A stretch of 64,000 nucleotides of DNA from Streptomyces sp. PsTaAH-137 (GTDB taxonomy: Bacteria > Actinomycetota > Actinomycetes > Streptomycetales > Streptomycetaceae). The position numbers and the translations under genes are program-made. This document shows, one piece after another, positions 16,981 through 25,515 of the stretch (positions are counted from its first letter, which is position 1; each line of letters starts with the position of its first letter). Location of the stretch: NCBI RefSeq assembly GCF_003259365.1, contig NZ_QLLY01000007.1, forward strand, positions 1 through 64,000. The letters are read 5' to 3'. The notes below the pieces were generated by a model that made no database searches, was not told the DNA's origin, and worked only from the letters and a program-made list of their open reading frames with translations.

Positions 16981-18297
16981 TCAGTTCCCGGCGAGCGATG
17001 CTGCGTCGGCCCAGCGTTTGTCCAGGCCGGCCAAGTAGTCCTGGAGGGAGCCCTGTTCGGCGCCGCGGGCGATGTCGATGAGCTTCTGTCGGTAGTCCGG
17101 CTTGGAGAGACCGATCTCGGCGGCGTCGTCGATCGCGTTGACCTGCTCCGTCTTGGATTCGGAGCGTTCGATGAGCTTGACATCGTTATCCTGGAAGGGC
17201 TTCAGGACGTCGGGGAAGCTCATGGAGGTGAGGGCCGAAACGCCGCCCTCCTTGGCGGCGAAACCGGACTTCTCGGTGAACCAGTCGATCCAGGCGCGGG
17301 CGGCCGGCTTGTGGTCCGAGTGGGTGTTCACGGCGAGTTGGTAGTCGGAGACGAGTGTGGCGCAGAACTTTCCGTCCTTCTGCGCGGGAAACGGCATGAA
17401 GCCGATGTCGTCCGGGTCCTCGCCCGCCGCCGTCGCGGCACCGCGCATCTGGTTCACGGCCCAGGAGCCGAGCATCATGCTGCTGATCTTGCCCTTGGCA
17501 AGCTGGGTCTTGGAGTCCTCCCAGTTGGTGGTCGTGGGGTCCTTCTCCGCCAGCTTGTCGTGGACGATGTCGTACAGAAGGGTATCGACGACGTTCAGCT
17601 CGCTGCCCGCCTGCCACGGCTTGTCGGCCGAGGCCAGCGCGTCCCACGCCTGGCCGTCACAGGTCACCGAGCCGACGTTGTTCGTCCAGGCCCCGCTCAG
17701 CGGCCAGCCGTCCTTGAAGTTCGTGTAGTAGGTGGCGCCGGTCCTGTCCCGGACCCGCTTCAGGTCGTCGAGGAACTCCTTCGGGCTGGTGGGCCACTCC
17801 TCGACGCCGGCCTTCTTCCAGACGGCCTTGTTGTAGACGAAGCCGTTGGCGGTACCGAAGTTGGCTATCCCGTACGTCTTGCCGTCGACGTCGGTCTTGC
17901 CGGTGAAGCGGTAGGTCTTCGCCATCTCCTTGGTGTCGCCGAGCGGGGCGAAGAACTTCGGGTAGTCGCCCTTGGCGATCGCGCCGGGGATCAGCAGGAC
18001 ATCGCCGTAGTTCTCGGTGTTCATCCGGATCTTCACCTCCCCTTCGTAGTCGGTGATGCCCTGGAACTTGACGTCGACCTTGGGGTAGGTCTTCCTGAAC
18101 TCGGCCGCGTACTTCTTCATCGTGCCGTCCTGCACGAGGTCGGTGCGATTGGTCAGCACCGTGATCGTGCCGGACACCTTGGCGGGGTCGGAGGGAGAGT
18201 CGGCCGCCTCCCCCGAGGAACTCCCTCCGCCACCGCACCCCGCGACGGTCAGCAGTGCGGCGGCCAGCGCCATCGCGCTCAGCGGCTTCGTCCTCAT
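16981..18297 (-). CDS. Extracellular solute-binding lipoprotein of sugar ABC importer
   Basis: 438 residues. The signal sequence ends in lipobox TVAGC followed by a GGGGSSSG linker, so the protein should be lipid-anchored outside the membrane. The mature part has the family 1 solute-binding pattern (GTITVLTNRTDLVQDG, and DYEGEVKIRMNTENYGDV). ATG 18297 has GGAAGGAG 8 bases upstream. It is the first gene of the transport operon, divergent from beta-mannosidase. The candidate operators at 18362 and 18483 lie in that shared promoter. Ligand (mannooligosaccharide) is inferred from context. Confidence 0.9.
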   Translation of the reverse strand: MRTKPLSAMALAAALLTVAGCGGGGSSSGEAADSPSDPAKVSGTITVLTNRTDLVQDGTMKKYAAEFRKTYPKVDVKFQGITDYEGEVKIRMNTENYGDVLLIPGAIAKGDYPKFFAPLGDTKEMAKTYRFTGKTDVDGKTYGIANFGTANGFVYNKAVWKKAGVEEWPTSPKEFLDDLKRVRDRTGATYYTNFKDGWPLSGAWTNNVGSVTCDGQAWDALASADKPWQAGSELNVVDTLLYDIVHDKLAEKDPTTTNWEDSKTQLAKGKISSMMLGSWAVNQMRGAATAAGEDPDDIGFMPFPAQKDGKFCATLVSDYQLAVNTHSDHKPAARAWIDWFTEKSGFAAKEGGVSALTSMSFPDVLKPFQDNDVKLIERSESKTEQVNAIDDAAEIGLSKPDYRQKLIDIARGAEQGSLQDYLAGLDKRWADAASLAGN

Positions 18298-18361
18298 GTG
18301 CCCAACTCCTTCCAAGGGTCACGGCTCAGGCCCAGCGGGCTGACGGCACTATGTCAGCCAT

Positions 18362-18379
18362 CAATGAACCGGTAAAGCC
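18362..18379. promoter_or_regulatory. Candidate LacI operator 1 (ACCGGT core)
   Basis: The palindromic core ACCGGT lies at 18368-18373, 65 bases upstream of the solute-binding gene. Read on the minus strand it continues ACCGGTTCATTG, which resembles the other two sites in the locus. It probably controls the transport operon. Confidence 0.45.
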
Positions 18380-18482
18380 TCGATTTCCCCCGCGATACCT
18401 AATCGTTACCGTGCTCCCTTTCGAGATATCGCATCCAGGCGCCCCCACCTGGCCTGATCCGTATAGGGGCGTCATCGAACGA

Positions 18483-18501
18483 GTACTAGACCGGTTTACA
18501 A
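18483..18501. promoter_or_regulatory. Candidate LacI operator 2 (ACCGGT core)
   Basis: The sequence GTACTAGACCGGTTTACAA matches site 3 at 23278 in 14 of 19 positions, including the GTACT flank and the central ACCGGT. It lies about 70 bases upstream of the beta-mannosidase start, a usual place for a repressor site. Confidence 0.55.
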
Positions 18502-18568
18502 CTCAGGGGTTAGGTTGGCGGACGTCTCATACGAACCGGGCCCGCGTCCGTCCGATTGGAGTCGCCTA

Positions 18569-20980
18569 ATGAAGGCCAATGCCCAGCTCAGCGAGGGGTG
18601 GAGTCTCGAGAACGAGGGGACGCGCATCGCCGCCGAGGTCCCCGGCTGCGTCCACGCCGACCTGCTCGCCGCGGACTTGATTCCGGACCCGTTCATCGGG
18701 CGGAACGAGCAGGACATCGCCTGGGTGGGCCGCCGCGCCTGGACCTACACCCGCGACCTGGCGGCCGACGACACCTCCGACGCCGCCTTCGAGCGCACGG
18801 ACCTCGTCTTCGACGGTCTGGACACCGTGACCCGGATCGCCTTGGACGGGCAGGAGTTGGGCCGCACCCGCAACATGCACCGCGCGTACCGCTTCGACGT
18901 CACGGGCCGCTCCGGCGAACTGAGCGTCACCTTCGGCTCGGCCTACGAGGAGGCGGCCACCGTCAAGGCGCTGACGGGCGAACGGCCCAACGCCTATCCC
19001 GAGCCCTTCCAGTACATCCGCAAGATGGCGTGCAGCTTCGGCTGGGACTGGGGCCCGACCGTCGTCACCGCCGGCATGTGGCGGTCGGTACGGCTCGAGC
19101 GCTGGTCGACGGCCCACATCGCCCGGGTCCGCCCCCTGGTCACCGTCGACGGCACCCGAGGCCGGGTGGAACTCCGCGTCGATCTCGACCGCACCGCCAC
19201 CGGCGCCGGACGACGCCTCGCCGCGCACGCCACGGTCGCGGGGACCACCGCCGTCACCGAAACCGACGGCGACACCATCACCCTCGTCCTCGATGTCCCG
19301 GACGTACAGCTGTGGTGGCCGCGCGGACACGGTGAACAGCCCCTCTACGACGTGGAGTTGACGCTCACCGCCGACGGCGAGCAACTCGACGCGTGGCAGC
19401 GGCGCATCGGCTTCCGCACGGTCGAGATCGACCGCTCCCCCGACGAGACGGGTACGGGCTTCACCTTCGTCGTCAACGGCGTACGCATCTTCGTGCGCGG
19501 CGTCAACTGGATCCCCGACGACGTACTGCCCTCCCGCACCACCCCAGAGCGCTACCGCACCCGCCTCGAACAGACGGCTGCCGCCAACGTTGACCTGGTC
19601 CGCGTCTGGGGCGGTGGCATCTACGAGGACGAGGCCTTCTACGACGTCTGCGACGAGCTCGGCCTCATGGTCTGGCAGGACTTCCTGTTCGCCTGCGCCG
19701 CCTACCCCGAGGAGCAGCCGCTGCGCGGCGAGGTCGAAGCGGAGGCCCGCGACAACGTGGTACGCCTCATGCCGCACGCCAGCCTCGTGGTCTGGAACGG
19801 CAACAACGAGAACCTGTGGGGCTTCCGCGACTGGGAGTGGGAGGACACGCTCGAAGGGAACTCCTGGGGCGAGGGCTACTACCTCGGCCTACTCCCCCGC
19901 GTCGTCGCCGAACTCGACCCCACTCGCCCCTACCTCGCGGGCAGCCCGTGGTCCGGCTCCTGGGACCACCACCCCAACGACCCCGACCACGGCACCCACC
20001 ACGCGTGGGAGGTGTGGAACCGACGGGACTTCACCGAGTACCGCGCCGACGTGCCCCGCTTCGTCTCCGAGTTCGGCTGGCAGGCACCCCCGGCCATGGC
20101 GACGCTGCGCCGCTCCCTGCCCGGCGAGGATCCGGCACCCGATTCGCCCGGGATGCTCCACCACCAGAAGGCCGAGGACGGCAACGGCAAGCTGAACCGA
20201 GGCCTCGCACGCCACTTCACCCTGCCCGAGGGCGACTTCGACCGCTGGCACTATCTCACCCAGGTGGTCCAGGCCCGCGCCGTCGCCACCGGCATCGAGC
20301 ACTGGCGAGCCAACTGGCCGCGCTGTGCCGGAACGATCGTCTGGCAGATCAACGACTGCTGGCCGGTCAGTTCCTGGGCCGCGATCGACGGCGACGGCCG
20401 CCTCAAGCCCCTCTACCACGAGCTTCGCCGTCTCTACGCCGACCGCCTGCTCACCGTGCAGCCCCGAGCCGAGGGACCTGAGCTCGTCCTGTCGAACCAG
20501 GGCGCGACTGCGTGGAGCTGCGAGGTGACGCTGCGCCTGATGCACGCCGACGGGACGCTCGGCGCGCGCGTCCACCTCCCGGTGACTGCCGGAGCCCGCG
20601 AGACTGTACGGCTGCCCGTGCCGCCCGAGGTCACCCCGGCCGCCGGCTCCGGCAAGGAGTACCTCGTCGCCGACGCCGACGGCCTGCGCGCCCTGCACTT
20701 CGAAGCGCGCGACAAGGACTTCGCCTACCCCGAGCCCCGCTTCGACATCGCCGTCGAGACCGTCGGCCAAGAGCGGGATACAGTCGACGTCGTGGTTACC
20801 GCCCTCACTCTCGTACGCGACCTGCTCCTGCAGCCCGACCGCATCGCACCGGACGCACGGGCCGACCGCGGCCTGATCACGCTGCTGCCCGGCGAGTCCA
20901 CCCGCATCCGTGTGCACGGCACACAGGGGGCGGGCGCCAACACCGTCAAGTCCGCACTCTTCTGCGTGGAACCCGCGTGA
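18569..20980 (+). CDS. Beta-mannosidase, glycoside hydrolase family 2
   Basis: 803 residues, the usual length. A sugar-binding N-terminal domain is followed by the GH2 catalytic barrel with WGGGIYEDEAFYD, acid/base Glu414 in WNGNNEN, and nucleophile Glu501 in FVSEFGW, all typical of GH2 beta-mannosidases. No signal peptide is present, so it should act in the cytoplasm on imported mannooligosaccharides, releasing mannose from non-reducing ends. ATG 18569 is preceded by TGGAG at 8 bases; an in-frame upstream start at 18515 is less likely because it lacks a binding site. The LacI gene overlaps its stop. Confidence 0.92.
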   Translation: MKANAQLSEGWSLENEGTRIAAEVPGCVHADLLAADLIPDPFIGRNEQDIAWVGRRAWTYTRDLAADDTSDAAFERTDLVFDGLDTVTRIALDGQELGRTRNMHRAYRFDVTGRSGELSVTFGSAYEEAATVKALTGERPNAYPEPFQYIRKMACSFGWDWGPTVVTAGMWRSVRLERWSTAHIARVRPLVTVDGTRGRVELRVDLDRTATGAGRRLAAHATVAGTTAVTETDGDTITLVLDVPDVQLWWPRGHGEQPLYDVELTLTADGEQLDAWQRRIGFRTVEIDRSPDETGTGFTFVVNGVRIFVRGVNWIPDDVLPSRTTPERYRTRLEQTAAANVDLVRVWGGGIYEDEAFYDVCDELGLMVWQDFLFACAAYPEEQPLRGEVEAEARDNVVRLMPHASLVVWNGNNENLWGFRDWEWEDTLEGNSWGEGYYLGLLPRVVAELDPTRPYLAGSPWSGSWDHHPNDPDHGTHHAWEVWNRRDFTEYRADVPRFVSEFGWQAPPAMATLRRSLPGEDPAPDSPGMLHHQKAEDGNGKLNRGLARHFTLPEGDFDRWHYLTQVVQARAVATGIEHWRANWPRCAGTIVWQINDCWPVSSWAAIDGDGRLKPLYHELRRLYADRLLTVQPRAEGPELVLSNQGATAWSCEVTLRLMHADGTLGARVHLPVTAGARETVRLPVPPEVTPAAGSGKEYLVADADGLRALHFEARDKDFAYPEPRFDIAVETVGQERDTVDVVVTALTLVRDLLLQPDRIAPDARADRGLITLLPGESTRIRVHGTQGAGANTVKSALFCVEPA

Positions 20981-22014
20981 GCGCACCCACGCAGCGCGTC
21001 ACCATCAAGGACGTCGCGGCCGCCGCGGGAGTGTCCAAGGGTGCGGTCTCGATCGCGTTCAACCACAAACCAGGTCTGTCCGAGGCGACCCGGGAACGGA
21101 TCTTCGCGGTGGCCCGGGAGATGGGCTGGGCCCCGAACTCGTCGGCCCGCCGCCTGTCCCGGCAGCACACGGACACGGTCGGCCTGGCGATCTGCCGACC
21201 TGCTCGCCTGCTCGGGCTCGAACCGTTCTACATGGAGTTCATCTCCGGCATCGAGAGCGTCCTCGCCGAGCGCTCGTGCTCCCTGCTGCTCCGTCTGGTC
21301 TCCAGCAGAGAGGAGGAGGTGGAGCTGCAACAGACGTGGTGGCGCGAACGGCAGGTCGGTGGCTCGGTCCTCGTCGACTTCGACCAGGACGATCCCCGTA
21401 TCGGACCGCTCAGGGAACTCGGCATGCCGGCGGTCGCCGTCGGGCATCCCGATCTGACCGGCGGCATCCCGTCGGTGTGGACCGACGATGCCACCGCCAT
21501 GGGCGAAGCCGTCCGCTATCTGGCCGCCCTCGGCCATCGCAGGATTGGCCGGGTCGGCGGACCCGAGTCCCTGGGCCACAGCGCCATCCGGGAGGAAGCA
21601 TTCCGGCGGACGCTGGAGTCCCTGGGACTCGACGGCACGCTGCAGATGGCGTGTGGCTTCGCCGGGGAGGAAGGCGCGCGGGCCACCCGCTCGCTGCTGC
21701 TGCGCGCGGAGCGGCCCACGGCCATCGTCTACGACAACGACATCATGGCCGTGGCTGGTCTCGGTGTGGCGGCGGAGATGGGTGTGTCCGTGCCGGACGA
21801 ACTGTCGCTGCTGGCCTGGGACGATTCGCAGCTGTGCCGTCTCACGCACCCGACGCTGTCGGCGATGAGTCACGACGTGCACGGCTTCGGCGCGGATGTC
21901 GCCCGGGTGCTCTTCGACCTCATCGAGGGCAGGACCGTCACCTCTCATCCGGTGCCCATGCCGTCCCTCACCCCCCGAGCGTCGACGGCGGCACCGCGTC
22001 TGCGGCAGGGCTGA
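20977..22014 (+). CDS. LacI-family transcriptional regulator (mannan locus, copy 1)
   Basis: 345 residues. The LacI helix-turn-helix is at residues 6-27 (VTIKDVAAAAGVSKGAVSIAF), followed by a periplasmic-binding-like effector domain (YDNDIMAVAGL, LLAWDDSQLCRLTHP). GTG 20977 overlaps the beta-mannosidase stop (GTGA), so they are co-translated. It should repress the surrounding mannan genes and release on binding a mannooligosaccharide. The close paralogue at 23307 shares whole stretches such as LAWDDSQLCRLTHP, which suggests a gene duplication. Confidence 0.92.
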   Translation: MSAPTQRVTIKDVAAAAGVSKGAVSIAFNHKPGLSEATRERIFAVAREMGWAPNSSARRLSRQHTDTVGLAICRPARLLGLEPFYMEFISGIESVLAERSCSLLLRLVSSREEEVELQQTWWRERQVGGSVLVDFDQDDPRIGPLRELGMPAVAVGHPDLTGGIPSVWTDDATAMGEAVRYLAALGHRRIGRVGGPESLGHSAIREEAFRRTLESLGLDGTLQMACGFAGEEGARATRSLLLRAERPTAIVYDNDIMAVAGLGVAAEMGVSVPDELSLLAWDDSQLCRLTHPTLSAMSHDVHGFGADVARVLFDLIEGRTVTSHPVPMPSLTPRASTAAPRLRQG

Positions 22015-22020
22015 CCGGTC

Positions 22021-22065
22021 GCACGTGTGTGGGCCCGCCCTCGTAGGGCGGGCCCACACACGTGC
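22021..22065. terminator. Bidirectional hairpin terminator
   Basis: The 20-base arms at 22021-22040 and 22046-22065 are perfectly complementary around the 5-base loop TCGTA. It lies 7 bases after the LacI stop and 9 bases after the mannanase stop, so it ends both convergent transcripts. No U-run follows, as is usual in Streptomyces. Confidence 0.85.
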
Positions 22066-22074
22066 CCTCGGGTG

Positions 22075-23118
22075 TCAGAGCTTCACCTCACCCTGGTTGA
22101 GGACGCGCGGGTGGAAGTAGCCGGCCTGGAGCTCGGCGTTGGAGTTGTTCCCCCGCAGCTGCTCCGACCACATCATGAAGTAGGCCCAGCGGGTCTGGCT
22201 GTCGAGGAGCGAGGCGTTGGGGATCTTGCCCGTCTCGGCCAGGGCGATCGGCTTGCCCGCCGCGATCGACTGCATCTGCGTGTAGTCGGACGAGCTGGGA
22301 TAGCTCTTGTACCAGACGTCGAGGGACACGACGTCCACGTAACTGGCGCCCGGGTAGTAGTTCGACCAGCCGCCCGCCGGATTGTCCTGGACGTTCCACA
22401 CCCAGATCAGGTTGTCCAGGCCCTTGCCGACGAGGTAGTCATGGGTGATCTTGTAGAGCTTCGCGCTGCCGTTGGCGCCGGGCCGGTGCCCCCACCAGTT
22501 CCAGGTCTCGTTCATCTCGTGCAGCGGGCGGAAGAGGACGGGGACGCCCGCGCTCTTCAGCTGCTGGAGATAGGGAACCGCTTCGTCGAGGCGGCGCTTC
22601 CACGCGGTGTTCAGCGCCGTGCCGTCGGTGACGATCTGGCTGAACTGCGTATCGCTGATGCTGGACTTGACGCCGCCCTCGAAGGAACAGGAACTGCCCA
22701 TGGTCGGCGGGCAGACGTGCCAGGTCAGCGCCACGAGCGAGCCGTTGCTCCATTCGGTCTTCGCCTGGTCGATCACGCGCTGGCGGTTGGCCACGTCCGC
22801 GGCGTTGAACATCAGGTCACCGCCCCACAGACCCGGGTACTGCCCAGTGACGTCCTTGACCTGCTGGGTGTACTGGCCGGGGTTACTGGCCGGCTCCTTG
22901 TTGTGCTGGCCGGAGACGATGTTCGAGCCACTGATGGACTTCAGGTAGTCGATCACCTGCTGGCGCGAACGGCCGGGGAACGCGTGCGCGTCGGGGGCGA
23001 GTGTCATGGTCACCAGGGCGGAGACGAGGAATGCGACGACCAACGCGAGTCCGCGCGCACGCGTCAGCGGTTGCCTGGACATGTGTCTGGACATGTGTCT
23101 GGACATGGCAGTGCTCAT
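22075..23118 (-). CDS. Secreted beta-mannanase, glycoside hydrolase family 26
   Basis: 347 residues. The N-terminal Sec signal (hydrophobic LALVVAFLVSALVTMTL, cleavage after AHA) sends it outside. GH26 motifs are present: FRPLHEMNETWNWWG with the acid/base Glu, and ALAETGKIP with the nucleophile Glu. It should cut internal beta-1,4-mannosidic bonds of mannan, galactomannan or glucomannan, feeding the importer and beta-mannosidase next door. ATG 23118 is chosen over other starts. The N-terminus contains a repeated MSRH tract from a 12-base tandem repeat, so the start could shift by four codons. Confidence 0.9.
   Translation of the reverse strand: MSTAMSRHMSRHMSRQPLTRARGLALVVAFLVSALVTMTLAPDAHAFPGRSRQQVIDYLKSISGSNIVSGQHNKEPASNPGQYTQQVKDVTGQYPGLWGGDLMFNAADVANRQRVIDQAKTEWSNGSLVALTWHVCPPTMGSSCSFEGGVKSSISDTQFSQIVTDGTALNTAWKRRLDEAVPYLQQLKSAGVPVLFRPLHEMNETWNWWGHRPGANGSAKLYKITHDYLVGKGLDNLIWVWNVQDNPAGGWSNYYPGASYVDVVSLDVWYKSYPSSSDYTQMQSIAAGKPIALAETGKIPNASLLDSQTRWAYFMMWSEQLRGNNSNAELQAGYFHPRVLNQGEVKL
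23072..23107 (+). repeat. Three tandem 12-base repeats at the mannanase N-terminus
   Basis: Units of about TGTCTGGACATG occur at 23072-23083, 23084-23095 and 23096-23107, the first differing at one base. On the coding strand they encode MSRH repeats, each with an in-frame ATG. Repeat-number change would not shift the frame but would add or remove alternative starts. Confidence 0.85.
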
Positions 23119-23277
23119 TGAGTCGGGTCCCCTTTCCTCGGAGCGTGGATGACGTCCGTGCTGGCGGGCCACTCTGCACACCGCCGACATCGTTGTCTAG
23201 ACGTTGAGCAAGTTAAGTAAAAGGCCAGTAATATTGAGGGAGTTGAGACATCTCGCATTGCTGCTACAGGGATGTTC

Positions 23278-23296
23278 GTACTCAACCGGTCCATAA
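23278..23296. promoter_or_regulatory. Candidate LacI operator 3 (ACCGGT core)
   Basis: The sequence GTACTCAACCGGTCCATAA has the same GTACT flank and ACCGGT core as site 2. It sits 11 bases before the second LacI gene start, where binding would block its own expression. The mannanase start on the other strand is 160 bases away, so it may also be under this site. Confidence 0.55.
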
Positions 23297-23306
23297 TCAG
23301 AGGGCC

Positions 23307-24335
23307 ATGAGCGACCAGCGGGTGACCATCAAAGACGTCGCGGCGCGAGCCGGTGTGTCCCGGGCTGCGGTCTCCCTCGCCTTCGGTGGGAATCCCGGCC
23401 TCTCCGACGCGACACGGGCCCACATCCTGGACATCGCGCGGAGCATGGGCCGACACCCGGACCGCTCTGCCCCGGCGCGCAATCCTGTGGACTCGAGGAC
23501 GATCAGCCTCGTCGTCCGGCGGCCCGCGCAGCAACTCGGCCTCGAACCCTTCTACATGGCGTTCGTGTCCGGTCTGGAGAGTGTCGTCTCCGACCGCCGC
23601 GGCGCGGTACTCCTGCGCTTGGTGAAGACCCTGGACGAGGAGATCGACCTGGCGAGCCACTGGTGGCGGACCCGGCGGATCGCAGGCTCGGTCCTGGTCG
23701 ACTTCCGCGAACACGATCCGCGCGGGCCCGTCCTCGCGCGCCTCGGTATCCCGGCCGTCGCGATCGCGCACCCAGCGCTGGCTCGGCCGTTCACCTCACT
23801 GTGGACCGACGACGCCACGGCGGTCGGCGAAGCGGTGCGCTATCTCGCGGCGTTGGGACACCGCTCCATCGCCCGGGTGGGAGGCGCACCGGAGCTGGGG
23901 CACAGCGTCATCCGGTGTGCCGCGTTCAAGAAGACCATGGCCGAACTAGGGCTCGGCGCGGGGCAGCAGCTCGACACCGACTTCTCCGGTGCGGCAGGCG
24001 CCAGGGCCACCCGTTCCCTCCTGACCGCTGTACGCCGTCCCACGGCGATCGTGTACGACAATGACGTGATGGCGGTCGCGGGCCTGGCGGTCGCCACCGA
24101 GATGGGCCTGCGCGTCCCCACCGACCTCTCCCTGCTGGCCTGGGACGATTCGCAGCTATGTCGTCTCACGCACCCGGCGCTTTCCGCGATGAGCCACGAC
24201 ATCCACGCTTTCGGCGCCGAGGCCGCCCGAACGCTCTACGCCCTCATCGCAGGCGATCGTGTCAGGGGACATCCGGTGCCGGCACCGGTCCTCACTCCGC
24301 GCGGCTCGACGGCCGCGCCCGGGCACCCGGACTGA
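23307..24335 (+). CDS. LacI-family transcriptional regulator (mannan locus, copy 2)
   Basis: 342 residues. It has the same design as the 20977 protein, with helix-turn-helix VTIKDVAARAGVSRAAVSLAF and effector-domain motifs VLVDF, YDNDVMAVAGL and LLAWDDSQLCRLTHP shared almost unchanged. The DNA-recognition helix differs at two or three positions (SRAAVSLAF versus SKGAVSIAF). It is divergent from the mannanase and has its own operator candidate. It may regulate the mannanase, or be a redundant copy with the same operators. Confidence 0.92.
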   Translation: MSDQRVTIKDVAARAGVSRAAVSLAFGGNPGLSDATRAHILDIARSMGRHPDRSAPARNPVDSRTISLVVRRPAQQLGLEPFYMAFVSGLESVVSDRRGAVLLRLVKTLDEEIDLASHWWRTRRIAGSVLVDFREHDPRGPVLARLGIPAVAIAHPALARPFTSLWTDDATAVGEAVRYLAALGHRSIARVGGAPELGHSVIRCAAFKKTMAELGLGAGQQLDTDFSGAAGARATRSLLTAVRRPTAIVYDNDVMAVAGLAVATEMGLRVPTDLSLLAWDDSQLCRLTHPALSAMSHDIHAFGAEAARTLYALIAGDRVRGHPVPAPVLTPRGSTAAPGHPD

Positions 24336-24857
24336 TGGCGCGAGGGTGACGGTCCCGCACCCGAGTGTGTGCTCGACGAGCTTCTGGATCCGTTGGTGAC
24401 TGCGGTCGATGCACCAGAGCCCCGCCGCGGTGAATCCGCCAGCGGCTGCCGGGCTCTGCTGCCGCGATTGCGGCCAGTTGTGTCGTCTCGGCCTGGTGAT
24501 GCCCGGGGCGTCCAGGGAACGTCTGGTTCGCATCGCGATCGATGTGACGTTCTCCCGCTTCGCAACGCCCGCCGCCTCCCCGGTGGTGCCTTTCGGGCGG
24601 ACCGTCCTCCCCTGGTGGGGCAGCGGCGTCTGCCGGACTCACCGGTCATGCACGGGCCCGAGTCCGGCAGTTCGAGGAACGAAATCGCCAAGAGGTGAGG
24701 CGCTGGGACTGTAGCGGGTGTCGCCGCCGCTGATGAAGACTCCCGCGATCGGCGATCGGCGATCGGCGATCGGAGCAGGCGCCAAGGGGGACATGACGGA
24801 GGCGAAGACGCGGCGGATGCGTTAGTGACGGTCCCCGAGGGGCTGGGATGCCTGTCC
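24336..24857. other. Gene-poor stretch between LacI and a hypothetical gene
   Basis: About 520 bases without a supportable gene. It contains the tandem 7-base repeat at 24745-24772 and GC-bias frames only. Confidence 0.35.
24745..24772. repeat. Four tandem copies of 7-base GCGATCG
   Basis: GCGATCG is repeated exactly four times. It lies in a gene-free stretch between a LacI gene and a minus-strand hypothetical gene. The role is unknown; copy-number variation between strains is likely. Confidence 0.9.
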
Positions 24858-25307
24858 TCAGCCGTCCTCGCCCGGGCGGGCCGTGTGGCGTGGATGGCCG
24901 TGCGTGCGGCGGCGCTCTTTCATCTCCGCTTCGTAAAGGTGGTCGCGGCCGCCGACGAGCTTCTCGCGGGCGTCGCGCTCCAGAGCACGGTACGGCTGGT
25001 AGTACGCGGCGTCGTACTCCTCAATGACCTGAAAGGTCCAGCGTCCCTCCAGGACGTTACGGCCGACGAGTTCATCATCGACACGGTCCGCCCACACGCC
25101 GTGACCGGCCGAACGCAACAGGTCGACGGCCCGTCCGAGTTCGAGATCGGCAGTGCCGGTCAGCCGATGGAACGCGTAAAGGTGGCCGCGTGCCTGTTCC
25201 ACCGTCTCCAGAGCCTTCGACAACGATCCCAGGGCCTCGACGGTCTCGTCGGTGACGCCCGTCGGGCGCCGGTGGCCGGGGTCCGGCCGGTCTTGGTTGG
25301 CATTCAT
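24858..25307 (-). CDS. Conserved hypothetical protein
   Basis: 149 residues, very polar and helical, with no signal or membrane segment. Recognisable stretches include ETVEQARGHLYAFHRL and WTFQVIEEYDAAYY. The composition and codon pattern are those of a real gene. I think it belongs to a family found widely in Streptomyces, but cannot name its function. The gene is isolated, and a C-terminal 25-residue tail is disordered. Confidence 0.65.
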   Translation of the reverse strand: MNANQDRPDPGHRRPTGVTDETVEALGSLSKALETVEQARGHLYAFHRLTGTADLELGRAVDLLRSAGHGVWADRVDDELVGRNVLEGRWTFQVIEEYDAAYYQPYRALERDAREKLVGGRDHLYEAEMKERRRTHGHPRHTARPGEDG

Positions 25308-25515
25308 GTCCCAGTGGTCCCCACGCGACGGCCCGCCATCCCGGACCTCGCCGATCCCTCACCCATCGGGTGAACCGTGCGAGGGCTTCACCCGCGTACT
25401 GGTGTGCGCACGACCGTGGGGAGGCCCGAAGTGGACCAGACTCTGTCGTTGTCGGCGTCGGCCAGCGCGACCAGAGCGGTGGACAGCCGCTCCCAGGTGT
25501 AAGCACGATGCACGT

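Noticed and set aside
24745..24772. CRISPR or integration array
   Set aside because: Repeats are contiguous 7-mers with no spacers.
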